Shown here: piece after piece, positions 47,796 through 59,351 of the stretch
How positions within the stretch are numbered: position 1 is the stretch's first letter
Layout: each line of letters starts with the position of its first letter
Assembly: GCA_035610365.1 (NCBI GenBank)
Contig: CM069432.1
Span: 226,012,532-226,076,531 of the forward strand
Length of the DNA: 64,000 bases
Source of the DNA: Aquatica leii
Lineage: Eukaryota; Arthropoda; Insecta; Coleoptera; Lampyridae
Direction: 5' to 3'
Notes under the pieces: generated by a model
Told to the model about the DNA's origin: nothing
The model's input: the letters and a program-made list of their open reading frames with translations, nothing else
Database searches by the model: none
Made by a program: the position numbers and the translations under genes

Positions 47796-48975
47796 ACGCC
47801 CCGAATGACGGTTTTTAGAACTAAAATAATGTCAAATGATAATGGATAGTTCTACTTTATCAACTAACAAAAGCGCGCGTTTCTTTTTAATTTCAAAAGT
47901 ATTTACTTATATACAAACAAATAAAAATGAAACTTGTAGTTAACAATTTATTACGTATACAAAGTATATTGTTTTTAAATTACAAAATAAAAAAATAACG
48001 AATATATGTAATTACAACAAAGGTTTCTTGATCAATAGTAAACAGGTTCTTCGGGTTTTTCATCATTGTTGGTACTATGATTTTTTTTTAGTAATTTCAT
48101 CTTTATCTATCCTCTTTTATCCGGCTTGGGACCAACAGTGATTACTCCAAGACTACTTGTTCACCAAATCGTTATCACGGGCAGAGTAGAATTAAATATT
48201 TTTGAAACTGCACTTTTAGTCTTACAAATACAAATTCCATATTAATTGAAAATTCGTATCCAACAAAATATAAATTCTAACAAAATATATTCTATCTAAA
48301 AACAAAAAAAAATTTATGTAAAAATAAAATCTGAACAGAATAAAAATTAATTGCAATTTGAAAAATAATTTACAATTAGGTTAATCACAACATCTCGTGT
48401 TGGTTTCATTAACAGGAAATTTAAAATAACGTTTACCTTTTTATTTCAAGTAAAGATAATATGGCATGGTGAAATGCAGCAAACCTCGTACTCCGAATTA
48501 CCTTCAGAATGCTGTTCTTTTGTTGAGCAATATATAATCTATTTAAATAGAATAATAATAATTTAAATTAATAATCATATTTTACAATAATTATAAACAA
48601 TTAATATGCTTATTGTTTGTAATGTCCATTCAGGTTAAGATAATTGTAACATGAACAATATTAGAATCATTGCACGCAGACACTTATTTTCATAATAATA
48701 TATTAATTTGATTAGATTTATACTCAAAACTAGTGAATATCTATAATATTTTTTAATTATTTACATTTAAAGAAAATACTCACCTGACTAAGGTTAACGT
48801 GAAAATCAGTGAAAATTACAGAAGACAGTTTAGTGGGAAACCGAACTTTTTATCAACGTTGCGCACCTACAAAATTGCTCACCAACGCCCCGAAGGACGG
48901 TTTTTACAACTAACGGACACATTTGTATATACAAGTTGATACTCTTCTTTTTGTTTCTCTATGGTAGTATCAAAC
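47786..48975. repeat. Mixed direct and inverted repeat pair
   Basis: AACGCCCCGAATGACGG (about 47792-47812) recurs in the same direction as AACGCCCCGAAGGACGG (about 48883-48905). Just outside them, TATCAACTCTGTATA (about 47764) is the reverse complement of TATACAAGTTGATA (about 48925), and that inverted similarity continues for about 45 bp. A short motif in direct orientation thus sits inside a longer one in inverted orientation. A GTGAGT donor-like site lies on the minus strand near 48785. Element type unknown; possibly two opposite LTR fragments. Confidence 0.45.
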
Positions 48976-49349
48976 ATTTCTACATAATAAAATAAAGTAA
49001 ACCTATAAAAACATTATAAAACTTTATTATATTATTTAAACATTCGCTAAGGTAATTATGGTTATTTTAAAACTAATACACGCAAACAGAACTAATAACA
49101 AAGAAAGTTGTTAAGATGTTAAAATCAATAAGCGGTTTACAAGGTTGCGTAAGTGTTGTCAATTTATTTAGTTTGATAATTATTTTGGAACAAGAATCGG
49201 TGCAATCCAAAAGCTTCTATAAGACATCTTTCTCGCCACATTTCAGATTCCATTCGTTATCACACTGGATTCTAAAATAACCTAAAGTTTCTGAATCCAA
49301 CAAGTCGGAAGAATTAGACCTTAAAAGTTTATGTAGAAAGTTTTGATAT

Positions 49350-52300
49350 CATTACTTTCCCAGCCGACAAGAGCAACATTACTATGGTTTTAAACCCTAC
49401 TGATTACGCTGATTGATGTTATAATAATTTGCCAAAGACGTACGCTATTTTGTCTCAAAAACTTACTTCAAAGATTGAACTTATTGAAATTATCAGATCT
49501 TTCAATTTATCTTTAAAAACCAAACGTCAGATTTAAAATCACCTCGGATATACGGACTTCCCAAGATTCCTAAACAAGGTATACCTTCTTAACTTATCGT
49601 CAGTACTATCGAATCTCCTAATTACAAACTAATTAAGTTTTTGTCTAATTTTTTTGCAAATGTACAGGTAAAACCTCTTTTCACATTCCCAACGCTTACT
49701 GTTTTATTTAACTTTTAAAAATTATAGATCTTGAAATACAGGATCTTCTTGTGAGTTTTGATGGCAAGGTTCCTATTAAAAATTTATTTTTTATTGTCGA
49801 ACAGATTGTGTCTTATCATGGTAAAGCTTTGAGTGTTTTTTTATTGATAAGTGTTTAGCATTCATTTACTTCCAATTTGATATCAAGTTTTACAAATAAG
49901 TTTTAAGTGTGAGTGAGTTGTTCATTATGGAATCCTTTGGAATTGTTAACTTAAAATCTTTGATATTAAAACCCAAAGTTTAATTAAGGTATGTTGACGA
50001 CACGTGTATTGTGGAATCATCCATAGTTATCTTAAATTGTCTAGGTTTCTTGATCATTTAAACAACCAAAGCCCAGATATCAAATTTACTACTCGTAAAC
50101 CCGACGAATTTTTGAACCGGTCTGTTTATTGACTTAGGTGTTGTTAGTCTATTTGTTTTTACAATTTGTATTTCAATAAAATTCTTGGTAAGGCACTGTT
50201 AGCAAGCGCGTCACTAGCTAGATCTTTTTATGTAATTTGATATTCACGGTCGGGATACTTTGTCACTTACCATGATTGATCCAATTTGATTTTATTCTTT
50301 AAAGGTTGTTGCGCGTGAATGCAATTGTTTAAAATTTGGTATAGTGAGCACTGTCGTTTTACTATAACGCTTTTAGCAAAATAGATTACGAACAGAATTA
50401 TGTTTTTTAGAGGTTTCCCTAATAAATTGCTCTACCAAAAATCACCTGCTGGTAAACAAAATTGCGATTGAGGCCATTGACTAGGTATCTAAAATTTAAC
50501 GTTATTACAGCAAGATAGGCTTGGGGTTGTTCCCTACAGCCCTGGTTATGTAAAGTAGAAACATGTATCGCTTCATACCTGTCTAACCCTTGACAGATCA
50601 GTTTTTAATCCCGTATAAATAATTTGTAGATTGATCTCAGTAGTTACTGTAACTTCCCAAGTAGCAAAAATCAGTTACAAAACGGTTGTAAAACTCTCTT
50701 GCAACTATGGTTTCAGTAAGGTATTTAGTTACAGAATAGTTGCTGAGTCTTTCCTGATACGTTGTCAATACCGGATTTGGTCAGTTGCAAGGCAACTGCA
50801 GTAATATTATAACCGTTTTACAACGTGTCTGAAACCGTTGCAATTACTACTTTGTAGCTGTTTTGCAGCGTTGCTATAACGCTTTTTTACAAATCATGTT
50901 TACCTATTCTGAATCGTTTCTGTAATGGTTTATTATCACGGTTTTGTAATTGATTTGTAACATTATAGTTACCGTTTACGGCAACTGCTATGTAACTGTT
51001 TTGAAAACATGCTTATTACCATTATTTGAAACTACTTTATAACCGCTTTGTTAAGCAACTTATCCAAGATTTTAGTTACTAACTGCATCATAAAGATTAA
51101 AACAAAAGTAGAGATAAAAATATATTAATAAAAAGATACAGATATATAAAAAGTTATAATAAATGTACATTATTTAAATTTTTATAGTTTCTTATAGAAC
51201 TAAATTCAAACAAAAAAGATATAATACCTAAAAGAATTTTTACATCTGTTGCAGGTAGGTACCAGTAAACAGGTTTTTACTGCAAATTTTCAAGAAAAGC
51301 GGATTATGTCTATTATTTATAAATTTTGTAAATAGTAAATGCATAAATTTTGTTAAGAGAAAAATGTCTTTGTGTTAAAAGACCATGGCGGATTAAGATA
51401 TTCCTCACATGTTATAGTTTAATGCGTCTACGTAATTCTTAGTTAAATATTTGTATTAGGCTACAAATGCACATGTGCAATTATAATCGGTTCAATGATC
51501 ATAACCTCGACTGGTTTTTTAAAGATTATAGGTGTTCGCAATGGCGATCTAATTTACACGTTCTGATCACTGTGTGTAATATTGTAATGTCCTTGCAATC
51601 AAATTCTATTTTATCCTAGAAGAAAATAAAATCAATTTAAAATTTGCTTACTTATAATTGGCAACTAATTCTTCAACGTTGATTAAATTAGAAACAGTAG
51701 TTTAAATGCACGATTAAAATTATAGTAATATAATATACCAATAATTGTACTTACGTAGTTTTGAATTAGAAACACTTTCGGTACTGTTTATTGGATAATG
51801 ATAATGGACTATGTGTCTTATAAAAATCTCGTAAAATGCACTTCTTCTGTTGCTGTTTGAACGTATAGATTAACACTGTAGTGTAGTTTTAGAAATTCAC
51901 ACTTGTAACCATAGTTTCAAAACTGTTACACTCGAAACCGAGATGAAGGTTTTAATGTCACTAAATTGACACTATAATGACATAAGGGTTTAAGAAAAAC
52001 TTACTTATAACCATAGTTGTAAAATGGTTATTTCTGTAATAGGTTTGAAACCTCAGTAAATTACGACAGTTGCTGCTACGTTGCTGCAACGGTTTATTTA
52101 CCATGGTGCTAATGTTACTAATTTGCAACTGGGTACAACGTAACCACGGTTACAAAATGTTGCTTGGGTGACCTTGACAGCTGTCGCTAACTAATAGACG
52201 TCCTTTTTGATGTTTTATTAATTCTTACATGCTTTTTGCGTAATTTATTGTATCTAATTTTATAATTTCTGTTACGTACGTATTTGCATTTGCCTTGATC

Positions 52301-53450
52301 CGATCGAGTATGTTAAATTATTCTGTCAAATTTAAGGCCAGTTTGGCAAATTTCAGTTGACTATTGCATGCTTGCACTCTTCGTAAGTGGTCGAGAGTAA
52401 TTTACTAAAGTAACAAATACGTTAAGGAACTACAGGTTAGGGGTAAGGCTTACGTTACTATTTTAATTTTTAAATGGTTACGCCTCAATTGTCAACAACT
52501 AAACCTTAGCGACTGCATGTAACTGTTAATACTTGGTTAATTTGGTTTTAGATTTTTCATTATAGTAACGATTTCTCATGATTAAAATTTACTAAGTTTT
52601 TTATCTCTTTGAAAAACAAGATTAGTACTATACAACTTTTACGCTTTATTCGATTTGCCTAATGTCAACATATCTTTAATTAATTGTGCTTAATATAACA
52701 AATTTGTTTTGATATCTATTGGAAAATATATCTAACCGGTTTGTTACGTTCTCTCGTCAATAGTTATTTGCTTTTCTTCTAATTTCTTTGACAGTGAGTT
52801 CATATGTACACTTAAAGTTTCTGAGCCAAGGATTTTACAAGTACACACAGAGTGGTCCCTATTTTTTGTTTTCGATATATTATACCATATTCAACCACGC
52901 CCACTAACCAAGTTTTCAGTTAGCCGTGGTGACTTAGTTGTTACGAACAGGGTCCGTCGGAAAATACGTTGGTAATTGCAAACTCACTCATACGGACAGA
53001 TATCCTTATGCTTTGTATATTCATTATCCCGCTTTATTGAATAATGGTTGTATAAAACGAGATATTTAGGTAATTATTAATCGTCGTCTCCATCCACGCC
53101 TTCAAATACGCAAGAACATTTTTACTTTCGAATTTAATCCAAAATTGGCATTTTTACCCTACATTTATAAGGTCACAGATTAAATAAAAAATTTTTTTTT
53201 TATAAATAATGTCAAACCCATATTCAACTCAACAGGTAAAATCTCTCAAATTCTTTCTTCTCCTAAAGACAAATTTTCTACACTTTCATATCTAGGTGTA
53301 TACCAAATTACTTGTTTATGTAGTTTAGTCTACATCGGTAAGTTCGTCGTTTTGCCATCACACGCATGTGAAACCATGATATATTGTATACGGAAAAAGC
53401 ATTTCAGAATATGCACTGCTCTAATCAAAGTCGCGCTCGACTAACCGTAT
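49350..53450 (+). pseudogene. Penelope reverse transcriptase/endonuclease remnant, interrupted
   Basis: The same protein as in copy 1 but more worn. All the main landmarks are found in order: PADK near 49370, YGLPK near 49550, YVDDT near 50000, THTDRY near 52990 and GVYQITC near 53290-53320. The palm AMGSPLSP motif, very clear in copy 1, is not readable here. The endonuclease retains the G-V-Y and Y-I-G elements, but the following GETGR block is eroded. Not functional. Confidence 0.75.
50656..52168. mobile_element. Non-autonomous DNA element with CCCAAG inverted termini
   Basis: CCCAAGTAGCAAAAATCAG at 50656 faces TGTTGCTTGGG ending at 52168 (1,513 bp). Both ends then carry many variants of GTTACAAAACGG / CCGTTTTACAAC / GTTGCAACGG, dense over about 450 bp on the left and about 250 bp on the right, so the ends are packed with short inverted and direct motifs. 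There is no coding sequence between them. The flanks (AACTT on the left, TGACC on the right) give no clear target duplication. The superfamily is unknown to me; long, repeat-packed termini would fit a Mutator-like or foldback element. Confidence 0.55.
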
Positions 53451-53640
53451 AGAGTTTTACATTTTGTCTTAGTTCAAAGGTTGATTCCCTAACTCTTTTA
53501 GTGGTTTTTAGTTAGATTTTCGTTGCTTGTTTGAGTTCTTCGATTTTTTTACGCCCTGATGGAGCTTCTTGCTAAAATAGGCAAAACGATAACAACATTG
53601 ACGCGGTTCAAACCCGAGAGACATTCATATCTTACTATAA

Positions 53641-54178
53641 AATTTGTTTTAAAAAAATATTCTTAGTGTTTGTTTTTACACGATTCTACAAAGAATCATC
53701 TTATTAAAAACATCAACAAATTTAGCTTTAAATGACAGTTTTTTTAAGGTCTACCTAAGTAACTTGTAATAACAGTTTATTGAACTTGAATTTAATTCAT
53801 AAACACAATTAACACATCGTATTACATTAAGTACATGAAGTTTATATAACAGATTAAGTTACACCAATTAGCAGTTTCTCGAAAAAAACGTTTTTTTGTA
53901 GAATACATGACTACTCAATATAATTATAATTTTATAACTTTAGTAAAGCAATACTTATTATTATGTTAAAAAAATAGTAGATACATGGTATATACCTGAA
54001 TAAAACTAATTTATCGTTAATTAAATTTATTATAAGTTTATAAAACTATATTTTATGTAATAGGTAATAGGTATGTTATTTTATTAATACTAAAAAAAAA
54101 TTTGTGTAACCACCGTAAGATTGCATGTACCTATATAATACATATATTTTGTCAATACGAAATATAAACAAGTATGTA
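53641..54178. other. AT-rich spacer between PLE copy 2 and the long Tc1 element
   Basis: No gene, repeat or motif recognised. It ends in the TA dinucleotide (54177-54178) that serves as the left target site of the Tc1-like element. Confidence 0.4.
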
Positions 54179-54826
54179 CAGCTTTTGACAAAAGTAATGT
54201 CCCTCGGACACATAGGCAACCAAAACATCAGGTTCACGATCGTAAACGAAGATTTAAAAATAAAGACGCATGAAGGACGATTAGATGTTGCGTTGCGCTA
54301 ATTTGCAATGGTAGTATTGCTAACTGGCAAAAGTGATTCACAATAACAACTTTGATAAGGTGGGATTTGTATTACCTCTAAGTGACGTAGCATAGCAAAT
54401 ATATTTACAAAGCTTAAAAAATAGATATTACCTGTATTAGACCAAAAATCTAATTAAATTCAATTCAAAAACGCAAATAATAAATTGCTCTACGGGCGAC
54501 AATATTACAAAATAATGTTCACATGTATAATTAATAAAAAATAGATATCTTGTCTTTAATATTTAACAATTTCGTTTTAAGCGGCAATTGTGAATTTTGA
54601 ATTTGTGACAATAAATTAAAGGCGCATTATATTTGCATAATTTGATTACGGTTTCCGACAAAATAGATTCTATATGGTCTACCTATTTATATTACCTTTT
54701 TGAGCTGAACAGCCTAGATTCTATATCTATCACTTAAATTAGCCAAAAGGAAAAAAAGTACTTTGATTTTGAACTAAAAAAATAAAAATTCTATATAAAG
54801 GAAATAGCTTGGAGCACCTTCGATAA
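54179..54826 (+). repeat. Left long terminal inverted repeat of the Tc1-like element
   Basis: Landmarks shared with the right arm, in order from the end, are TGACAAAAGTAATGTCC, GGACACATAGGCAACCAAA, CACGATCGTAA-CGAAGATTTA, GTTGCGTTGCGCTAATTTG, AACTGGCAAAAGTG-TTCACAAT, ATTGCTC-ACGGGCGACAATATTAC, TCACAATT (diverged), TTCCGACAAAATAGATTCTA, TTTTGAGCT-AACAGCCTA and GAAATAGCT-GGAGC, where similarity stops. Confidence 0.8.
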
Positions 54827-55611
54827 CATAGATAATGACCAAAAACGAAATAATTTATTGTTAATACGTTTAAAAATACTTAAAAAACTATTTTATTTCT
54901 TATTTGTTTTTCCTCACTTTGCAATACACAAAATCTACTATTTACTAGTCATTCAAAAAATTAGTTTTTTATTTATTCTTTAATAAAGTAAAATATTTTA
55001 ATGTTTTTTCTATAAATTTAGTTATGTTGTTATTCGTAATATCGTAGTTGTAAATTTTTATTGTATTAATGAATGCATTCAAAATTATTTTTTTAATTGA
55101 TAAAAAATCTTTCTTTTTTTCAAACTATGCAATAATACAATAAAATCTTCATCCTGTAAAAAAATGATACATTAATTAATGGATTATCAAAAATAATGCA
55201 TCATTTACAACGCTGTAATAATTCACACAATCGTTGCATTTAGATTTGATACCGCTAGATAAATTTATTGTGCTGTATCTTGAGCAAAAATCAGTTGTAT
55301 CACAAAACATCAAAGTGCTGACGCGAACTGAGATTAATGCTTATAGAATATACTTTAGCTTTAGCTATATCAATTGAATCGATTAAAGGTTTCTTACCTA
55401 AAATGTGAAAAGTGGTTTATGAGTGTATACGTGTAATTATAAGTGAGAAAGAAAACGTCTAAAAATAAAGTTATAGATAAGCGCATACCATACAGACGCC
55501 TATCAGTATATCTTTTTTTTACCTTTTTTGAACTTTCTTTTATTTGTCACTGTTAAAATGTTTTGTTTTAAAATAAGTCTCTTAAAACTAGACTTCTGGG
55601 AAATCGCTAGT

Positions 55612-57735
55612 ATCTTTGGAGACCATAGGAAAAATAGTTGCGCTATGGGAGATCGGTGTTCCAGTTACTGAAATAGCAGAGAGGGTTGATTTGCTCTTGG
55701 GGTGTAGTTATTTAACGAAATAGAAATTTTAATCATTGAACATCATTTAATCTTGCTTTTGTGCTTAAAGCGTCGCCATATAAAGTTTGTAGTATAAAAT
55801 CCGTATTTTTGAAATATCTAAAAAGCTAATAATAAAATGCTGTGCTGTTTAGTAACAATCACCCGTTTTTGAGAACACTAGCTTTTTCTGGAAAAACGCT
55901 GTATATTTAAAAAAAAATATTTCTATTTCGTGTTTCAAGTAGTCATGCCATGATTATCGCTCAAACCTATAAATTGAATGTTGCAGAAAACTAATTTTTC
56001 GTAATCCTAGTCCAGTATTTAGCGCTCTTTATTTATTATTTAAACTGGACCTGCACATAGAACTTTATTTCTTCCGTTGGTTTTTAAAGAAAAAATGAAC
56101 GGAATATTATGCAAACAACCATCTTTACGTTTTCAAACAAAAGGAAGATAAAACACAAAATGTTCTTTAAGATTAAATCTAATTTTTACTTTAGCTAATC
56201 CACGTATTTTTATGACGGAAAATCGTTTATAAATTTCTGATTTTGTTTTAATGCTTACTATATTTCATCACAAACATTTCTTTTTCTCAAAAGCGGAAGT
56301 GTGAAGGAAATTTTTGTACTGTTGTATATTTTTAATAATTGTTTAATAGCTTTTTTCGATAATTGAATAATATATAAGAATATGCACGACAAATTTGTTT
56401 GGCGCGGTGTCCAGCTCACAAAAACAAGATTTTTTTATTCTATAAACCTATGTAATCAAAGAAATAAACTTAGTTTTTTTCTCAGGAAATAAAACGATCA
56501 TCGTTTAGTGTTAATTAAGAAATCCCTTAATAATGAATGCATACAACTAACGCCAGGGCATTGCAAACTATTAATACTTTTTTAGCAATCAATTTCAACT
56601 GATTAAGCGTTCATAGCATTGATATGAGACATTAATTTTTTAATTTGATGGGAATGATTTACATCAAAGAGTCGATTGTATGCATTGGTTAATATTAATT
56701 CATTTATTAAAATAGAATACTTCAAGATAAAAATTGAGACATTTGCTTATTGCAGGAATTTTTTTGAAATTCTTCAAATATAATAACAACATTTAGGTTT
56801 TTATTTGGCGTCATAATCGAATTAAGAGAAATTGCACTTATATTTTACGACTCCCTTATTTTTTGTAGTCAAGGCAAGTTTGGAGATGGATCCGAAGGGA
56901 ACAAAAGAGAGCCGAAAATAATCGTCTCTTACAAACGAGAAAACGTACTGGACGACGCCGGATTTTAAACCATAATAACGAGAACAACATAAGGCAATGT
57001 TGCGCAGAAAGACCAATTTGCACGTCTACCATGATTAGAGATAATCTACAGTTTACTTGGAAATATCAGGACTGAGGTTAGGAAATTACACAGTATTGAA
57101 ATTCACAGTCGCATTCCTGCCAGAAAACCACTGATAACGAAAGAACATGCCCGACGTCGAGCACAATTTTGTCAAGCCAACGCAAGACGAAATTGGCAGC
57201 TTGTAATTTTTAGTGACGAAAAAACATTTTGCTCTTCGGAAGATTTCCAAAAAACACTGTGGAGAGCGAATAGTACCAGATACAACTTTGAAAATATCCA
57301 ACCCATAAAACGCATTAGACGTATAAGTACAGGTTATTGGTGCTGGATGAGCCAAGCATGTCCGGGGGAGCTTGTCCAAGTAAACTCAGGATTTCGTCTG
57401 AGGAATATGTGTCCATACTAGAAGATGTTATGTTACCATCGGTTAGGCCAATTTATCCAGAAGGCGAAATAGTTTTCGTTCAAGGCAACTCTCCCATTCA
57501 TCGAAGACGAATAGTTCGAGAATGGTTCGAACAACATCCAGAGATACACGTCATAGAGTGGCCAGCCAGGTCTCCAGATCTTAACCCCATCGAAAATCTC
57601 TGGACAGCTGATGTGCGTGAATGGGAAAATAACATCATGATTTGAAATATAGACCAACTTCACGCAAATATTATGCGTACTTGGAATACTCTACACCTGA
57701 ATAATATTGGTAATAATAAGCTTGTATTGAATCCG
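55612..57735 (+). pseudogene. Tc1-like transposase in two blocks (DD35E-type spacing)
   Basis: Block 1 (about 55612-55701) reads TIGKIVALWEIGVPVTEIAE, the first helix-turn-helix of Tc1 transposases. Block 2 begins at an acceptor-like TTATTTTTTGTAG (ends 56868). It carries the second DNA-binding part (RKRTGRRRILN), ARKPLITKEHARRRAQFCQA, then WQLVIFSDEKTF with the first catalytic Asp (about 57208-57227), QGNSPIHRRR and WPARSPDLNPIENLW (to about 57603). The second catalytic Asp, normally QDN, is Gly here (57481-57489). Counting from that position to the Glu of PIEN gives 35 residues between, so DD35E rather than the usual DD34E. The ~1.17-kb gap may be an intron (GGG|GTGTAG at 55701) or an insertion. 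Frame changes and a TGA at 57642-57644 complete the inactivation. Confidence 0.8.
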
Positions 57736-59351
57736 ATTGATACTACACAAAATATTAATTAGCCTTTATTACTTTTCCTTGTTCAACTTAAACAAAAAAA
57801 TAACACATTAATATTATGTTTAATTTTTAATGTTAGGGTGTTCATCATTAATTTTTTGTTTAATTTGCCTTTACTTACATTTATATTACATGTCCATAGA
57901 TAATTGATATGTAATAAAACAATAATAATTTAATTCTTATTAACCAAAATATAAATGAGTTACATTCATATTCTGATTAATACTTTACACGTAAATTTTT
58001 TTGATGCTAATTTCTCTGTTTAGATCAATTTTATAACTAAATATATGAATTAACTACAAATCGCGGGACCACGACCATGTCGTGCCAATTTCACATTGAT
58101 TATCAAATCGCGGTATGATGTATCTGTAATTAAAATATTTTGATTATCTCATTTCCATACTATTTCAATCTTCTATAAAGTATTTATGTTTTGTATAGAA
58201 TATCATTGATAAACGTAAACTTGTAGTTTGTTTTAAACGTTTCCTAACCAGCTTATCGATATTACATTCAATTATCTTCTCTTATATGAAAAGTAACTTG
58301 CTTATATTTATACACCACAATTATGTAACTTTCATCTGTTATCTTTAACTACCTAAATTGTTACAATTTAACCATAATATATTTAAGCCAAAGGATGGCA
58401 TTTGTCAGGCCAAATTAGTGACTGCATGTTAATATTTCGATCTTCAATTAGCCAATTATGTGAGAGGTTGGTGACATTTGTCAGTTTATTTCTTATCTTC
58501 AGTTTAAGTCATTTCTACAATTTAGTGCAATAGGGAATTCAATCAACTTTCATATTACGAATTGTATATTTTATAAATAAGTTGTAATTTTTAGTATAAC
58601 TTAAATATGGTTACATGTTATATTGCATATATTGTTCATATTACCTTTCATTCCTGCAGAAACATCTTTTCTGTAAGTTCACTTTACGTAGTTTATTCAT
58701 CTTAGTTAAATTAATATTTTTCTTTACATTATGTTTCTCTTTTTTGCTGCGATGTATTTTAATAAAACGATTACATATTTATTCTTAAGTCGATTGTCGT
58801 TTATGTGATAAATTATTTTTATGCGCAAACATCTATTTGTATATCTTAATCATCTCAATTCCTTGCATAACTATAAATTGTACTTATTGCTTTTAAAATA
58901 AAAAAAAATATGTTAGTAACTTCGCGTAATAAATAATTACACTGTGTGAAGAAACCACTGTTCAAATTTCAAACCTTTATGTAACTTAAAGTTGACTGCT
59001 TTAACGTCACAATTTTTTTAGTACAACGTAATTAAAAACAAATGAGGAATAAAACTGTTTTAAATATAGTAAACAGACAAAGATGAAGAATATAATATTT
59101 TATTTTGAGAGTTATTACGAATAAAGTCCTCTATTTTTGGTCATTATTGGTAATGTGTCTATCTAATTCCTTTATATAATAAAGTAAATTTATAACATAT
59201 AAATCTGCTTTTGAATGAATTGACCATTCTGTTTAAATTGCATGAACCAGTGTCCCAAGTGAGTAAATACCTTAAAACTAAAAAAATCTATACAAAATTA
59301 AAGTTATAAAGTTGGTGTAATACATTAGCGTTCAACCAGTGGCTTTGGTTG

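Larger units (their letters stand above)
49190..53640 (+). mobile_element. Penelope-like retroelement (copy 2), split by later DNA
   Basis: Plus-strand Penelope-like remnant. Left part (49190-50130): ITFPADKSNITMVLNPTDY, then YGLPKIPKQGIPS, IESPNYKL, KVPIKNLFF and, further on, RYVDDTCIVESS with LNNQSPDIKFTTRKPDEFLN. Right part (52985-53640): THTDRYPYALYIHYPALLNN, IKRDI, LAFLPYIYKVTD, NSTGKISQILSSPKDKFSTL, GVYQITCLCSLVYIGKF (the GIY-YIG region), then the terminal repeat ending near 53640. The gap of about 2.85 kb between them interrupts the reading right after the Y in the YRKPTHT motif. It contains the CCCAAG element (50656-52168). More diverged than copy 1, so probably older. Confidence 0.8.

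Noticed and set aside
56822-57663. Minus-strand frames of 64-97 codons
   Set aside because: Antisense of the Tc1-like transposase.
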